In this document: positions 42,358 through 50,039 of the stretch, one piece after another
Layout: every line of letters begins with the position of its first letter
How positions within the stretch are numbered: position 1 is the stretch's first letter
The notes under the pieces: model-generated
The model's input: only the letters and a program-made list of their open reading frames with translations
Database searches by the model: none
What the model was told of the DNA's origin: nothing
Program-made: the position numbers and the translations under genes
Assembly (NCBI GenBank): GCA_028289195.1
Contig: JANQQR010000026.1
Span: 62,001-126,000 of the forward strand
DNA: 64,000 nt
DNA from: Phycisphaerales bacterium
GTDB taxonomy: Bacteria; Planctomycetota; Phycisphaerae; Phycisphaerales; UBA1924
Direction of reading: 5' to 3'

Positions 42358-43473
42358 GTGGAGCCGGGGACGGGAGACGAGCACCCTTCGTATCACGACC
42401 GAGCCTTCGAGATGTCAGTCGACCGAGGATTTGTCGCAGAGATCATCGAGACCGGGGCGGGAGCCTTCGCCGGCTATGCCGCGTCCGACCTGCTCGAGCG
42501 GCAGAGCTCGGGCGAGGAGGCCGATCGCACCGGAGCGTTCGCGCCCTGGAAGGACCACTTCGCCTACCTGCTGGAGGAACTCGCCGCCGCGATCCGCGCG
42601 GGGCGGGTGGAGCTGTTCTCCCGCCACCTCAAGTGGAGGCAGGGATCGCTCGAGGCGCGCAGGTTCGACACGACGACCGGGCGCGACGCCCTGTTCGTGC
42701 TCCGCGAAACGCTGAGCCGCGAGCTGCCGCCCGACGCACGCTCGCTGGCCAACGAGTACATCGTGCTCGCGATCGACGAACTCGATCGCGGCGGGTCTTC
42801 GCCCGAGCAGGGCCTCACCGCGGACACCGAGAACGGCGCGCTCGCGCTGCGCTTTCTCGAGAAGATCCTCGAGGGCGATCGGCGCGGGGCGATCAGGGTG
42901 ATCCTGTCAGCCGTCGACGCGGGCTCGGACCCGCGGAACGTCTACACGGATGTCCTGCTCAAGGTGCAGGAAGAAGTCGGGCGCATGTGGCACGCCGACG
43001 AGATCATGATCGGCGAGGAGCACTTCGGCACGGAGACCGTGCGCAACACGATGGCGATCCTCGCGCACCGCTACGCCCCCGACACGACCGACGGCCCGAC
43101 CGTGCTCTCGGCAGCCGTGCAGGGCAACGCCCACGACATGGGCGTGCGCGCCGTGGCCGACTTCTTCGAGATGGAGGGTTTCAAGTCGGTCTGCATCGGC
43201 AGCGATGTGCCCCCGCTCGACCTTGCCCAGGCCGTGAACGCGTTCGGCGCAGACCTCGTGAGCCTCTCGGTCGCGATGCCCACGCAGCTCAAGGCCTGCG
43301 AACGCGCGATCGCCACGATCCGCGAATTGGACCAGGCACGCAGAGTGAAGATCCTCGTCGGGGGCCGTGTGTTCCGCGAGACGCCCGATCTCTGGAAGCA
43401 GTACGACGCCGACGGGTTCGCCGAAGGTCCGCGCGAGGCGATCGCCAAGGCCCGCGAACTCCTGGCCGGATGA
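42358..43473 (+). CDS. Cobalamin-binding sensor-like protein (CarH/AerR type, no DNA-binding domain)
   Basis: 371 residues from GTG 42358, supported by TACCAT 11 bases upstream (nearly leaderless); ATG 42412 is an alternative. N-terminal about 150 residues are helical with WKDHFAYLLEELAAAIRAG, resembling RsbR-type N-terminal domains. Then a helical B12-cap domain (LKVQEEVGRMWHADEIMIGE), with Trp211 and Glu221-His222 in the W-x9-EH spacing of CarH and related photoreceptors. The Rossmann domain has GNAHDMG with His259 (Asp of DxHxxG replaced by Asn), LVSLSVAMP and ILVGGRVF. Unlike CarH there is no MerR helix-turn-helix. It lies downstream of the sigma/kinase pair. Cobalamin binding is likely, function inferred. 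Confidence 0.8.
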   Translation: MEPGTGDEHPSYHDRAFEMSVDRGFVAEIIETGAGAFAGYAASDLLERQSSGEEADRTGAFAPWKDHFAYLLEELAAAIRAGRVELFSRHLKWRQGSLEARRFDTTTGRDALFVLRETLSRELPPDARSLANEYIVLAIDELDRGGSSPEQGLTADTENGALALRFLEKILEGDRRGAIRVILSAVDAGSDPRNVYTDVLLKVQEEVGRMWHADEIMIGEEHFGTETVRNTMAILAHRYAPDTTDGPTVLSAAVQGNAHDMGVRAVADFFEMEGFKSVCIGSDVPPLDLAQAVNAFGADLVSLSVAMPTQLKACERAIATIRELDQARRVKILVGGRVFRETPDLWKQYDADGFAEGPREAIAKARELLAG

Positions 43474-43476
43474 TCG

Positions 43477-43495
43477 GCGCCCGCACCTCGGGCGC
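43477..43495. terminator. Hairpin between convergent genes
   Basis: GCGCCCG-CACCT-CGGGCGC is a perfect seven-base stem four bases after the stop of the cobalamin gene, in the 46-base gap before the convergent metalloprotease. No T tract, so termination activity is uncertain. Confidence 0.4.
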
Positions 43496-43519
43496 GCACG
43501 GCTGAACCAGGACGTGATA

Positions 43520-44812
43520 TCAGCGCCGGCGCCGGCGGATGGCCAGCAGCCCGAGGCCCACGAGCGAAACACCGGCCGGGGCCGGGATCACACCGTTAAA
43601 CCGGTTGACGAACAACTCGTAGTTCCCGGTGTCGCCGGCGCTAAACGCGTTGACCTTCAGGTAGTAGGTATCGTTGGCTGGCAGGAACAGATCGAGGATC
43701 TGCGAATCTAAGCCCTCGAGTTCGTCGTCGTTGAAGGCGTTCGTGCCGTAGTAGTCAACGAAGTTGCCAAGCGAATCGAAGACGCTGATCTGCGGATCGA
43801 TCGTCGCGCCGAGCTGCTGCGCGATCGAGCCCGACATCACCTCGATGTTGATGAGGTCGCCTGCGTTACCGGTGAAGCTGTAGAAGTCCGATTCTCCGGA
43901 GAACGAGAGCGTGCCGGTCACGCTCAGGGCGTCGACGGAGAAATCCGCGAGCCCGGCGTTGTCACCCGAGACGATCGTGTTCGGGACGGTCATGTTGGCG
44001 AGGGAGATCGGCTGCGCGGTGCCGATCGAGCCCTTCGGTCCCGGCGTTTCCCCGATGAAGGTTCCCATCTCGTTGAAGGCGAGCTTGACCGCCGCACGCT
44101 CGCTGAGCCAGGAGGGCGTCAACGCGGCGCTCAGGGGCTGGCCGACCGAGCCGGGTGAGGCCATGATGTGGTCGTTGGTTTCGTCGCCGCCGAGCGGGCC
44201 GGGGTAGCTCGGCAGCCAGGCGCTCGAGGGCAGAGCCGGGGTGATGCCCGAGCCGATCGGGCCCATCGAATCGTGGTGGCGCAGCCCGAGCAGGTGGCCG
44301 AGCTCGTGCGACCCGATGATCGAGCTCGCCGAGATGATGTTCGACACGCCGCCGATGCCGAGGCCGTCGATGTTGACGACCGCCGTGTCACCGAAATCGA
44401 CGTTGCCGAAGTCGATCTGCTGTGCGAGGCCGCCCGGGCTTCCGGCGTTGAACGTGATCGTCGAGAACACACCGCCCGGGTTCACGTTGGTGACCTGGAC
44501 GTTGAACGCGCTGTAGTGCCCGTTCATCGAGTCGCGGATGGCGGTCCGCATCGCCGGCGTGTAGTTGATCGTGCCGTCGGATCCCGAGTCGAAGTCGAGG
44601 AACACGAACTGCGTGGGGCTGCCGCGCGAGCCGAAGCGGTCGATCCCCCGCGCCCTGAGTTCGGGGCCTTCGCCGATCGACACATCACCGTGGATCGTGC
44701 CCTTCACACCGGGCTCGCAGCACGTGCACTGCCAGAATCCAAGGGCCTGGCTCGACAGCGCGAGCGACCCGGAGAGCAAGCCGAAGGCAACCCGAAGTCC
44801 TGATTGACGCAT
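43520..44812 (-). CDS. Exported zincin metalloprotease with PEP-CTERM-like tail
   Basis: 430 residues. Signal peptide MRQSGLRVAFGLLSGSLALS with probable cleavage after ALG. Zinc-binding HELGHLLGLRHHD near residues 166-178. After the catalytic part, a beta-sandwich domain (SFSGESDFYSFTGNAGDLI) as in bacterial pre-peptidase C-terminal domains. The tail IPAPAGVSLVGLGLLAIRRRRR is a PEP-CTERM-type signal (PAPA for PEP, a hydrophobic helix, then Arg), which in related bacteria targets exosortase. Shortly after the signal, WQCTCCEPG contains three Cys, perhaps a metal or disulfide site. GGAGG is 12 bases before the ATG. No exosortase gene is in the window. Confidence 0.9.
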   Translation of the reverse strand: MRQSGLRVAFGLLSGSLALSSQALGFWQCTCCEPGVKGTIHGDVSIGEGPELRARGIDRFGSRGSPTQFVFLDFDSGSDGTINYTPAMRTAIRDSMNGHYSAFNVQVTNVNPGGVFSTITFNAGSPGGLAQQIDFGNVDFGDTAVVNIDGLGIGGVSNIISASSIIGSHELGHLLGLRHHDSMGPIGSGITPALPSSAWLPSYPGPLGGDETNDHIMASPGSVGQPLSAALTPSWLSERAAVKLAFNEMGTFIGETPGPKGSIGTAQPISLANMTVPNTIVSGDNAGLADFSVDALSVTGTLSFSGESDFYSFTGNAGDLINIEVMSGSIAQQLGATIDPQISVFDSLGNFVDYYGTNAFNDDELEGLDSQILDLFLPANDTYYLKVNAFSAGDTGNYELFVNRFNGVIPAPAGVSLVGLGLLAIRRRRR

Positions 44813-45087
44813 TCCCGCGATCCTCCAGGGCGCACCGCCCGCTCCACGCGGCAGCGACGCACGCCAACGCAACAAGGCACCCACCCCGGGTGCCGGTCAG
44901 TACGACTGCGCTTGTGAGGATGCCCCCGTCAGCGACGGGAAGCGGCGACGTGCCTCTCCTCCTGCAAGTGCAGCGAGCCCGAGGGCTCAGTCAGAACGTA
45001 GCCCGTACCGCCGGGCCCGCAAGCTAAATCCTTGGGATCACTCGGGATTGGGCGTGTTTCAGCCCGAGGGACGACGGCCCGGCAACG
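44813..45087 (-). other. Hairpin-rich leader between tRNA-Ala and the metalloprotease
   Basis: 275 bases without a gene. On the minus strand several short perfect hairpins follow one another: GAGCCC-TC-GGGCTC, CTGCA-CT-TGCAG, CCCGTC-GCT-GACGGG, CAGT-CGT-ACTG and GGCACCC-GGGGT-GGGTGCC (44876-44894). This is far denser in pairing than most spacers here and lies upstream of the metalloprotease ATG, so it may be a structured 5' leader. It does not match the consensus of any riboswitch I know. Confidence 0.35.
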
Positions 45088-45118
45088 AAAAACGCCCGAC
45101 CCAGGCGGGTCGGGCGTT
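45088..45118 (-). terminator. Rho-independent terminator of tRNA-Ala
   Basis: On the minus strand AACGCCCGACCC and its complement form a 12-base stem around a four-base loop, ending in a run of T (45092-45088). It lies eight bases after the tRNA 3' end. Confidence 0.9.
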
Positions 45119-45126
45119 CATCGAAG

Positions 45127-45199
<73 letters not shown>

Positions 45200-45238
45200 T
45201 GGGACGACGCGGGGCCGGGGCCTCCGCGACAGGCCCAA

Positions 45239-45267
45239 AGAGTAGCCCCGCTCCCCCGGGCCGTCTA
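45239..45267 (-). promoter_or_regulatory. Sigma-70-type promoter of tRNA-Ala
   Basis: On the minus strand: -35 TAGACG (45267-45262), a 17-base spacer and -10 TACTCT (45244-45239), about 40 bases before the tRNA 5' end. Four of six matches in each box. The remaining stretch to the methyltransferase start (45268-45403) shows nothing else recognisable. Confidence 0.55.
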
Positions 45268-45414
45268 GCGACGCCCGGAACCGGGCCCGGGGCCCCCTCG
45301 AAGGCGCTCGGAGAAGCGCCTCCCGGCCTTGGTGAACGGGGTACCGGCGTGGAGCGACCGGTGGACAACCTGGCGCTGTTGCGCGCACCATTCCGGATTG
45401 CGCTACCGTGGGGC

Positions 45415-46485
45415 ATGAGCAATCACGCCGCGGCGATGGGAGCAAGGAAGAAGCCGACGAAGAACGGAAGCGGGAAGCCCCTGCAAGGGAAGCGGGCTTC
45501 ATCGGCGGCACAGACTGAAGCGGTCGCACCCGAGGACCAGCGACCCCCCCAGCACGCAGGCGACCAGCCCGGGACCCGGGCGGAACCAGGCGCGAGCACA
45601 CGGACAGAGCCACTGACCGACCTGGAGCCAGGCCAAGGACATGGCCGCGCGCAGGTGTTCCTCGGCGACTCGCGGGAGCTCCTCCGCTCCGTGCCCGAAT
45701 GCCTCGAGTCGAAGGTGAACCTCATCTTCGCCGACCCCCCCTTCAACTGGGCGCGCGAGTACGAGGAGTGGGACGACAAGATGCCCGAGGACGAATACCT
45801 CGGCTTCACCTACGACTGGCTCGACGGCTGCATCGATGCGCTCACGCCCACGGGTTCGCTGTGGGTGAACATCCCCGACACCTGGGCCGCCGAAATCGTG
45901 GTGCACCTCAAGCGCACCCGCGGGCTCACGATGATCAACTGGTGCATCTGGCACTACCGGTTCGGCCAGAACACGACCGGGCGCTTCATCAACAGCAAGG
46001 TCCACGCCCTCTACTTCTGCAAGGACCCCAACTCGCGCACGTGGAACGCAGAGGAGATCCTCGAGCCCTCCGATCGCGCGACGACCTACTTCGACCCGCG
46101 CACCCACAACAAGAAAGAGGGCGTCAGCGGCATGCGCACGCCCATGGATGTCTGGTACGGCAAATACTGGGGACGCATCCAGGGCAACAACAAGGAGCGG
46201 CGCGCCAACCACGACAACCAGATCCCCGAGGTCTACCTCGAACGCGTGATCCGCGCCTGCTCCAACCCCGGCGACCTCGTGCTCGACCCGTTCCTGGGAT
46301 CGGGCACGACCTGCACCGTCGCACGCGCGCTCGGACGCGACACGATCGGCTTCGAGTTCAGCGAGCAGACCGCCCGCAGCGCCTCGCAGCGCATCGAGAT
46401 GGGACCCGTGCGCATCGATCCCGCCGAGCCGACCCGCCACACGACGGCGATCTTCGCGCCGCGGGCGACACGCAACCCGGGGTAG
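45415..46485 (+). CDS. Solitary beta-class DNA methyltransferase
   Basis: 356 residues. N-terminal about 80 residues are basic, low complexity and probably disordered. Then the catalytic motif IV IFADPPFNW (DPPF), later VLDPFLGSGTTCTVARAL, the SAM-binding motif I; this order, IV before I, is the beta class of N6-adenine or N4-cytosine methyltransferases. INWCIWHYRFGQNTTGRF and the middle loop are typical of CcrM-like and RsrI-like enzymes. No restriction gene is adjacent, so it is an orphan methyltransferase, possibly for replication or gene control. The ATG at 45415 has no ribosome site, and TACCGT ends five bases before it. Confidence 0.92.
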   Translation: MSNHAAAMGARKKPTKNGSGKPLQGKRASSAAQTEAVAPEDQRPPQHAGDQPGTRAEPGASTRTEPLTDLEPGQGHGRAQVFLGDSRELLRSVPECLESKVNLIFADPPFNWAREYEEWDDKMPEDEYLGFTYDWLDGCIDALTPTGSLWVNIPDTWAAEIVVHLKRTRGLTMINWCIWHYRFGQNTTGRFINSKVHALYFCKDPNSRTWNAEEILEPSDRATTYFDPRTHNKKEGVSGMRTPMDVWYGKYWGRIQGNNKERRANHDNQIPEVYLERVIRACSNPGDLVLDPFLGSGTTCTVARALGRDTIGFEFSEQTARSASQRIEMGPVRIDPAEPTRHTTAIFAPRATRNPG

Positions 46486-46563
46486 CGACGCCCGCGACAA
46501 TCGCTCGCAGTTTTTCTGAACCGATCCGGCTCGCACGCGACCATTGCTCCCGGAGGCGCTTCC

Positions 46564-47460
46564 ATGCCAGCGATTGCCGCCCGGGGCCTGACAAAGCGGT
46601 ACGGGACGAGGGTCGGGGTCGACGGTCTCGATCTCGTGGTCCCCGAGGGCAGCCTGTTCGGCTTCCTCGGTCCCAACGGCGCGGGCAAGACCACCACTAT
46701 CCGTTTGCTGCTCGGGCTGATGCGGGCGACCTCGGGCGAGGCATCGGTGTTCGCGAGCGACTGCTGGCGCAAGGGCAAGACAGTCCGGCGCGACGTCGGC
46801 TACCTGCCGGGCGACCTGCGCCTGTACCCCTGGATGACAGCGCGCTCCGGGCTGTCGCTCTTCGGGCGCATGCGCGGGAAAGACCTGAGTGCACAAGGGC
46901 GGGAACTCACCGATCTCTTTGATCTGGACCCCGCCATCCCCGTGCGCAAGATGAGCCAGGGCATGCGCCAGAAGCTCGGGCTGATCCTGGCGATGGCCCA
47001 CGATCCGCGCCTGCTGATCCTCGACGAGCCCACCAGCGCCCTCGATCCGATCGTCCAGGAGATGCTCGCCGAGCACCTGCGCTCGCTGTGGCGCGACGGG
47101 CGCACCGTGTTCTTCTCCAGCCACACGCTCAGCGCCGTCGAGCGGATCTGCGACAGGGTCGCGATCGTGCGCCGCGGCAGGATCGTCGCCGACGAGACGC
47201 TCGAGTCGCTGCGCAGCCGGGCCCGGCGCCAGGTGCGCATCGAGTTCGCCTCAGAGGCGGACGCGCCCGAGGTTGCGCCGGAGTTTCTCGACGTCTCCCG
47301 CCGGGAAGCGGCAACATGGCAGGCCGAGATCGACGGCGAGGCGTCTGCACTGCTTGAATGGCTGAAGGGCAGGAGCGTGCGTGACCTCTCGATCAGCCCA
47401 CCGGACCTCGAGAGCCTGTTCCATTCGTTCTATCGCGATGACGAGGGGAGTTCGTCGTGA
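46564..47460 (+). CDS. ABC exporter ATPase (ABC-2 type)
   Basis: 298 residues. Walker A LGPNGAGKTTT near residue 37, Q-loop region, signature KMSQGMRQKLGLILAMA, Walker B LLILDEPTSALDP and H-loop FFSSHTLSAVERI. The C-terminal about 90 residues (VRIEFASEADAPEVAPEFL) form the extra domain typical of CcmA/DrrA-like exporters. GGAGG lies in front of the ATG. Its end overlaps the permease by four bases (GTGA), so the two make one exporter. Substrate unknown. Confidence 0.95.
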   Translation: MPAIAARGLTKRYGTRVGVDGLDLVVPEGSLFGFLGPNGAGKTTTIRLLLGLMRATSGEASVFASDCWRKGKTVRRDVGYLPGDLRLYPWMTARSGLSLFGRMRGKDLSAQGRELTDLFDLDPAIPVRKMSQGMRQKLGLILAMAHDPRLLILDEPTSALDPIVQEMLAEHLRSLWRDGRTVFFSSHTLSAVERICDRVAIVRRGRIVADETLESLRSRARRQVRIEFASEADAPEVAPEFLDVSRREAATWQAEIDGEASALLEWLKGRSVRDLSISPPDLESLFHSFYRDDEGSSS

Positions 47461-48269
47461 TCGGGCTCATCCTCAAGTCGGTGCGCGAGACGTGGGTGAT
47501 CACGGCGATCATGGGCGCAGCGATGCTCGCGCTCGAGGTCGCGCTGCACGTGATCCTGCCCCAGTTCCAGACGCAGGCCGACGATCTGTTCCTGCAGGTG
47601 CCCTTCATCCGCACCGTGATCTCGGCGCTGATGGGCGCGGACGTGGGGGAGTCGTTCACGACCACGCTGCTGCAGGCGATCCTCTGGCTGCACCCGGTCG
47701 TGCTGACGGTCGCCTGGGCCCACGCGATCATCCTGTGCACGCGCATCCCCGCCGGCGAGATCGAGCGCGGAACGATCGACGTGCTCCTCGCCCAGCCGCT
47801 CTCGCGCCGGGCCGTGTACGCCGGCGACTCGCTCGTGTGCCTCGCTTCCGGTCTCGCGGTGCTCCTCGGCGCGTTCCTCGGCACCCGCATCGGCGCGGCT
47901 ATCTGGACGCCCGACGATGGAGCGCTGGTGAGCACGGTGCTGCTGATCCTTCTCAACTTCGCGGCGCTGTACGTCGCCGTCGCCGGCTTGGCGTCGCTGG
48001 TGTCCGCGCTCACCTCGCGCCGCGGCAAGGCTATGGGCATCGCCTTCGCGATCGTCGTCGGCTCGTTCCTGCTGAACTTCCTCGCCCAGGCGTGGGAGCC
48101 CGCGAGGGCCGTGTCGTTTCTCGGCGTGCTGGAGTACTACCGCCCGGCGGACGTGCTGCGCACGGGCCGCGCTCCTGTCGGTGATGTGGTCACGCTGCTG
48201 GCGATTGGCGCGGCGTCGTGGATCGCGGGGTGCGTGGTGTTTCAGAGGCGCGATATCGCGACGGCGTAG
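47457..48269 (+). CDS. ABC-2 type permease
   Basis: 270 residues, GTG start overlapping the ATPase stop. About six membrane spans: the first about 12-40, then 75-97, 128-150 (AVLLGAFLGTRIGAAIW), 158-178 (STVLLILLNFAALYVAVAG), 195-213 and 236-258. The sequence RIPAGEIERGTIDVLLAQPL is the elbow/coupling region seen in ABC-2 permeases of the ABC exporter family (PF12679 type). Together with the ATPase it forms a small efflux or export system. Confidence 0.93.
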   Translation: MIGLILKSVRETWVITAIMGAAMLALEVALHVILPQFQTQADDLFLQVPFIRTVISALMGADVGESFTTTLLQAILWLHPVVLTVAWAHAIILCTRIPAGEIERGTIDVLLAQPLSRRAVYAGDSLVCLASGLAVLLGAFLGTRIGAAIWTPDDGALVSTVLLILLNFAALYVAVAGLASLVSALTSRRGKAMGIAFAIVVGSFLLNFLAQAWEPARAVSFLGVLEYYRPADVLRTGRAPVGDVVTLLAIGAASWIAGCVVFQRRDIATA

Positions 48270-48290
48270 ACGCGGGCCTTTCCGCTACAT

Positions 48291-48338
48291 CTCCCTCTGG
48301 GAGAGGTCGATCCGCCGAACGGCGGATCGGGTGAGGGC
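48291..48338. repeat. Palindromic intergenic element
   Basis: TCTCCC-TCT-GGGAGA (48291-48305) followed by CGATCCGCCG-AA-CGGCGGATCG (48309-48330) and GGGTGAGG. Two perfect palindromes back to back between convergent genes, of the kind seen in dispersed REP-like or MITE-like elements (ctccctctgggagagg...ggtgaggg). No second full copy was found in the window; it may also serve as a bidirectional terminator. Confidence 0.5.
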
Positions 48339-48346
48339 TCTGCCTT

Positions 48347-49216
48347 CTACCCCCTCTTCTCCGCCTCGTTCGGAGGGCGCATCGTGGAAAGATCGTGCCT
48401 GCGCAGAAAGGTCATCTCGAGCCCTTGGACCTGGTGCAGTTCGAGCGTGCCTTCCGTCGTAGCCCCGACAAACTTGCCGTCGTGGGACCAATCCGCCCAA
48501 ATCCACTCGGGAGACAGCGAGCGTCGATCAGGGCCATTGCGAAGATACGTCACGGATTGGACGCCTTCGATCTGACCTTGCCGAGCATTGAAGTGGTAGC
48601 CGTCGCTGATGACACTCAGTTCAGATTCTCCTTGAGGTTGCGATCGCGTGACCGCAACTCTGCTCTCTGGGTAGGAATCCACTACGGCACTGTGCAGTTG
48701 CGGTGGTAACCACTGCGTGCTCGCGCGTTCGAAGTCTGAATCTCGTGTCCAGCCGTGTGACCTCTCTAGCGCGAAGAGGTCGCTGTCGTAGGACTTCATG
48801 ATGAACCTTTCGCCGTTTGGAAGAGCTACCTCCCGATCACGTTCTCCGACCGGGCCAGTCGGCGCGCCGAAGCGGTAACCGCGTGTGTACATTCCCGACT
48901 CAGGCCAGCCAGCCGTTCCCTCCAGCGAGGGGATCTCCGAGATGTCTGCCCAAGAATCTGAAAGGTCATACGGGCTTCTTCCGCGCGCGCTCCAGTCGGC
49001 TTGAACGATGCACAGGTACTTTCCATCCGGCGAAATATCGCAGCGTCTCGGGTAGAACGACCCCCGTCTCCATCCGAGAACCGTCAACTCGAACGACTGG
49101 AGGTCGAGCATCAGCACGCACCATTGCTCGCTCGGCCCTCGTCGGAAAATGACGGCGACCGGGGCTTCCGTTGCAATGATGCCGTAGATCCGCGGTGGAG
49201 GGGGTGTCTTTCCCAT
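48347..49216 (-). CDS. Hypothetical protein (propeller-like fragment), composition unlike neighbours
   Basis: 289 residues, ATG at 49216. Single stretch of beta-rich sequence with one clear CDISPDGKYLCIVQADW motif and WADWSHDGKFVGATTEGT, which recall TolB/PD40 blades. There is no signal peptide. I recognise no named family. Codons look less GC-rich and more mixed at third positions than the genes on either side, and a palindromic element flanks its 3' end, so horizontal gain is possible. Upstream, the methyltransferase stops only 13 bases away in the same direction. Confidence 0.7.
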   Translation of the reverse strand: MGKTPPPPRIYGIIATEAPVAVIFRRGPSEQWCVLMLDLQSFELTVLGWRRGSFYPRRCDISPDGKYLCIVQADWSARGRSPYDLSDSWADISEIPSLEGTAGWPESGMYTRGYRFGAPTGPVGERDREVALPNGERFIMKSYDSDLFALERSHGWTRDSDFERASTQWLPPQLHSAVVDSYPESRVAVTRSQPQGESELSVISDGYHFNARQGQIEGVQSVTYLRNGPDRRSLSPEWIWADWSHDGKFVGATTEGTLELHQVQGLEMTFLRRHDLSTMRPPNEAEKRG

Positions 49217-49229
49217 TCCGCGCTTCCCC

Positions 49230-50039
49230 TCACGTGCGCGCCACAAACACCACCCGAGACAAGCGCCCCTCGCCCGCCAGCCTCGCCGTGACATCCAGGA
49301 ACACCTGCTGACGCTCGAACGAATCGGCGCCCTCGACTTCGCGCAGGCCGTCGGCGTGCGCGGCGCGGGCGTCGCGGAAGCGCGAGGCCACCAGCGCCAT
49401 GTTGCCGGTCACGTCTTCTTCGCGCTCGATCTCGAAGCCGATCTCCCCGAGCAACCCGGCGTCGTAGGCGCGGGGCACCATCAGGAAGTAGCCGATCGAC
49501 GTGCGGATGCGCATCTCCTCGTCGGTGATCGGCCCGGTCACAATGATCGGGTCGGTGAACAGCAGGCATCCGCCGGGCTTGAGCACGCGCTTCCACTCGC
49601 GCAGCACCGCCGGGCGATCCGGCAGATGATTGATCGCGTCGAAGCACGACAGCGCATCGAACGTGCCGTCTTCAAAAGGGAGGCCCGCGCCGGCGTCGAC
49701 GGTCTGGAACCTGCAGCGCTCGTCGAGCGATCGCTCCTTGGCCTGGCGATTGGCCTGCGCGACGCCGTCGGCGTGGATGTCCACCCCGACGAGATCGCAC
49801 CCCGTTTCCTTGGCCATGAACAGCGCGGGACCGCCGGAGCCGCAGGCGATGTCGAGCAGCGCCTGCCCGGCGCCGAGGCCGATCCACGACAGGAAGCCGC
49901 GTACTTCGTCGGCGGTGATCCAGCTGTTCTGTCCGATGTCCTCGCCCCAGGTCTCGCGCCGGATGGAGGCGTAGAGGTCGGTGGCGAAGCCGCCGTATTG
50001 CGCGTCGTAGAACTCGCTCTTCGACGCCTCGGTCGTCAC
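49230..50039 (-). CDS. SAM-dependent methyltransferase, class I
   Basis: 269 residues. SAM motif LLDIACGSGGPALFMAKE, strand 2 DLVGVDIHADGVAQA, then GLPFEDGTFDALSCFDAINH and WKRVLKPGGCLLFTDP, all typical of the UbiE/Erg6-like class. The helix at the start (EASKSEFYDAQYGGFATDL) resembles sterol or small-molecule C-methyltransferases. Substrate unknown. GTG start at 50039 overlaps the dnaN stop (GTGA). Confidence 0.9.
   Translation of the reverse strand: MTTEASKSEFYDAQYGGFATDLYASIRRETWGEDIGQNSWITADEVRGFLSWIGLGAGQALLDIACGSGGPALFMAKETGCDLVGVDIHADGVAQANRQAKERSLDERCRFQTVDAGAGLPFEDGTFDALSCFDAINHLPDRPAVLREWKRVLKPGGCLLFTDPIIVTGPITDEEMRIRTSIGYFLMVPRAYDAGLLGEIGFEIEREEDVTGNMALVASRFRDARAAHADGLREVEGADSFERQQVFLDVTARLAGEGRLSRVVFVART

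Noticed and set aside
44876-45030. Known riboswitch in the metalloprotease leader
   Set aside because: GGAGAGG and the hairpins do not match glycine, SAM, SAH, c-di-GMP or cobalamin consensus; listed only as an unassigned structured leader.
48291-48338. CRISPR repeat
   Set aside because: Only one copy, made of palindromes, with no spacers and no cas genes.
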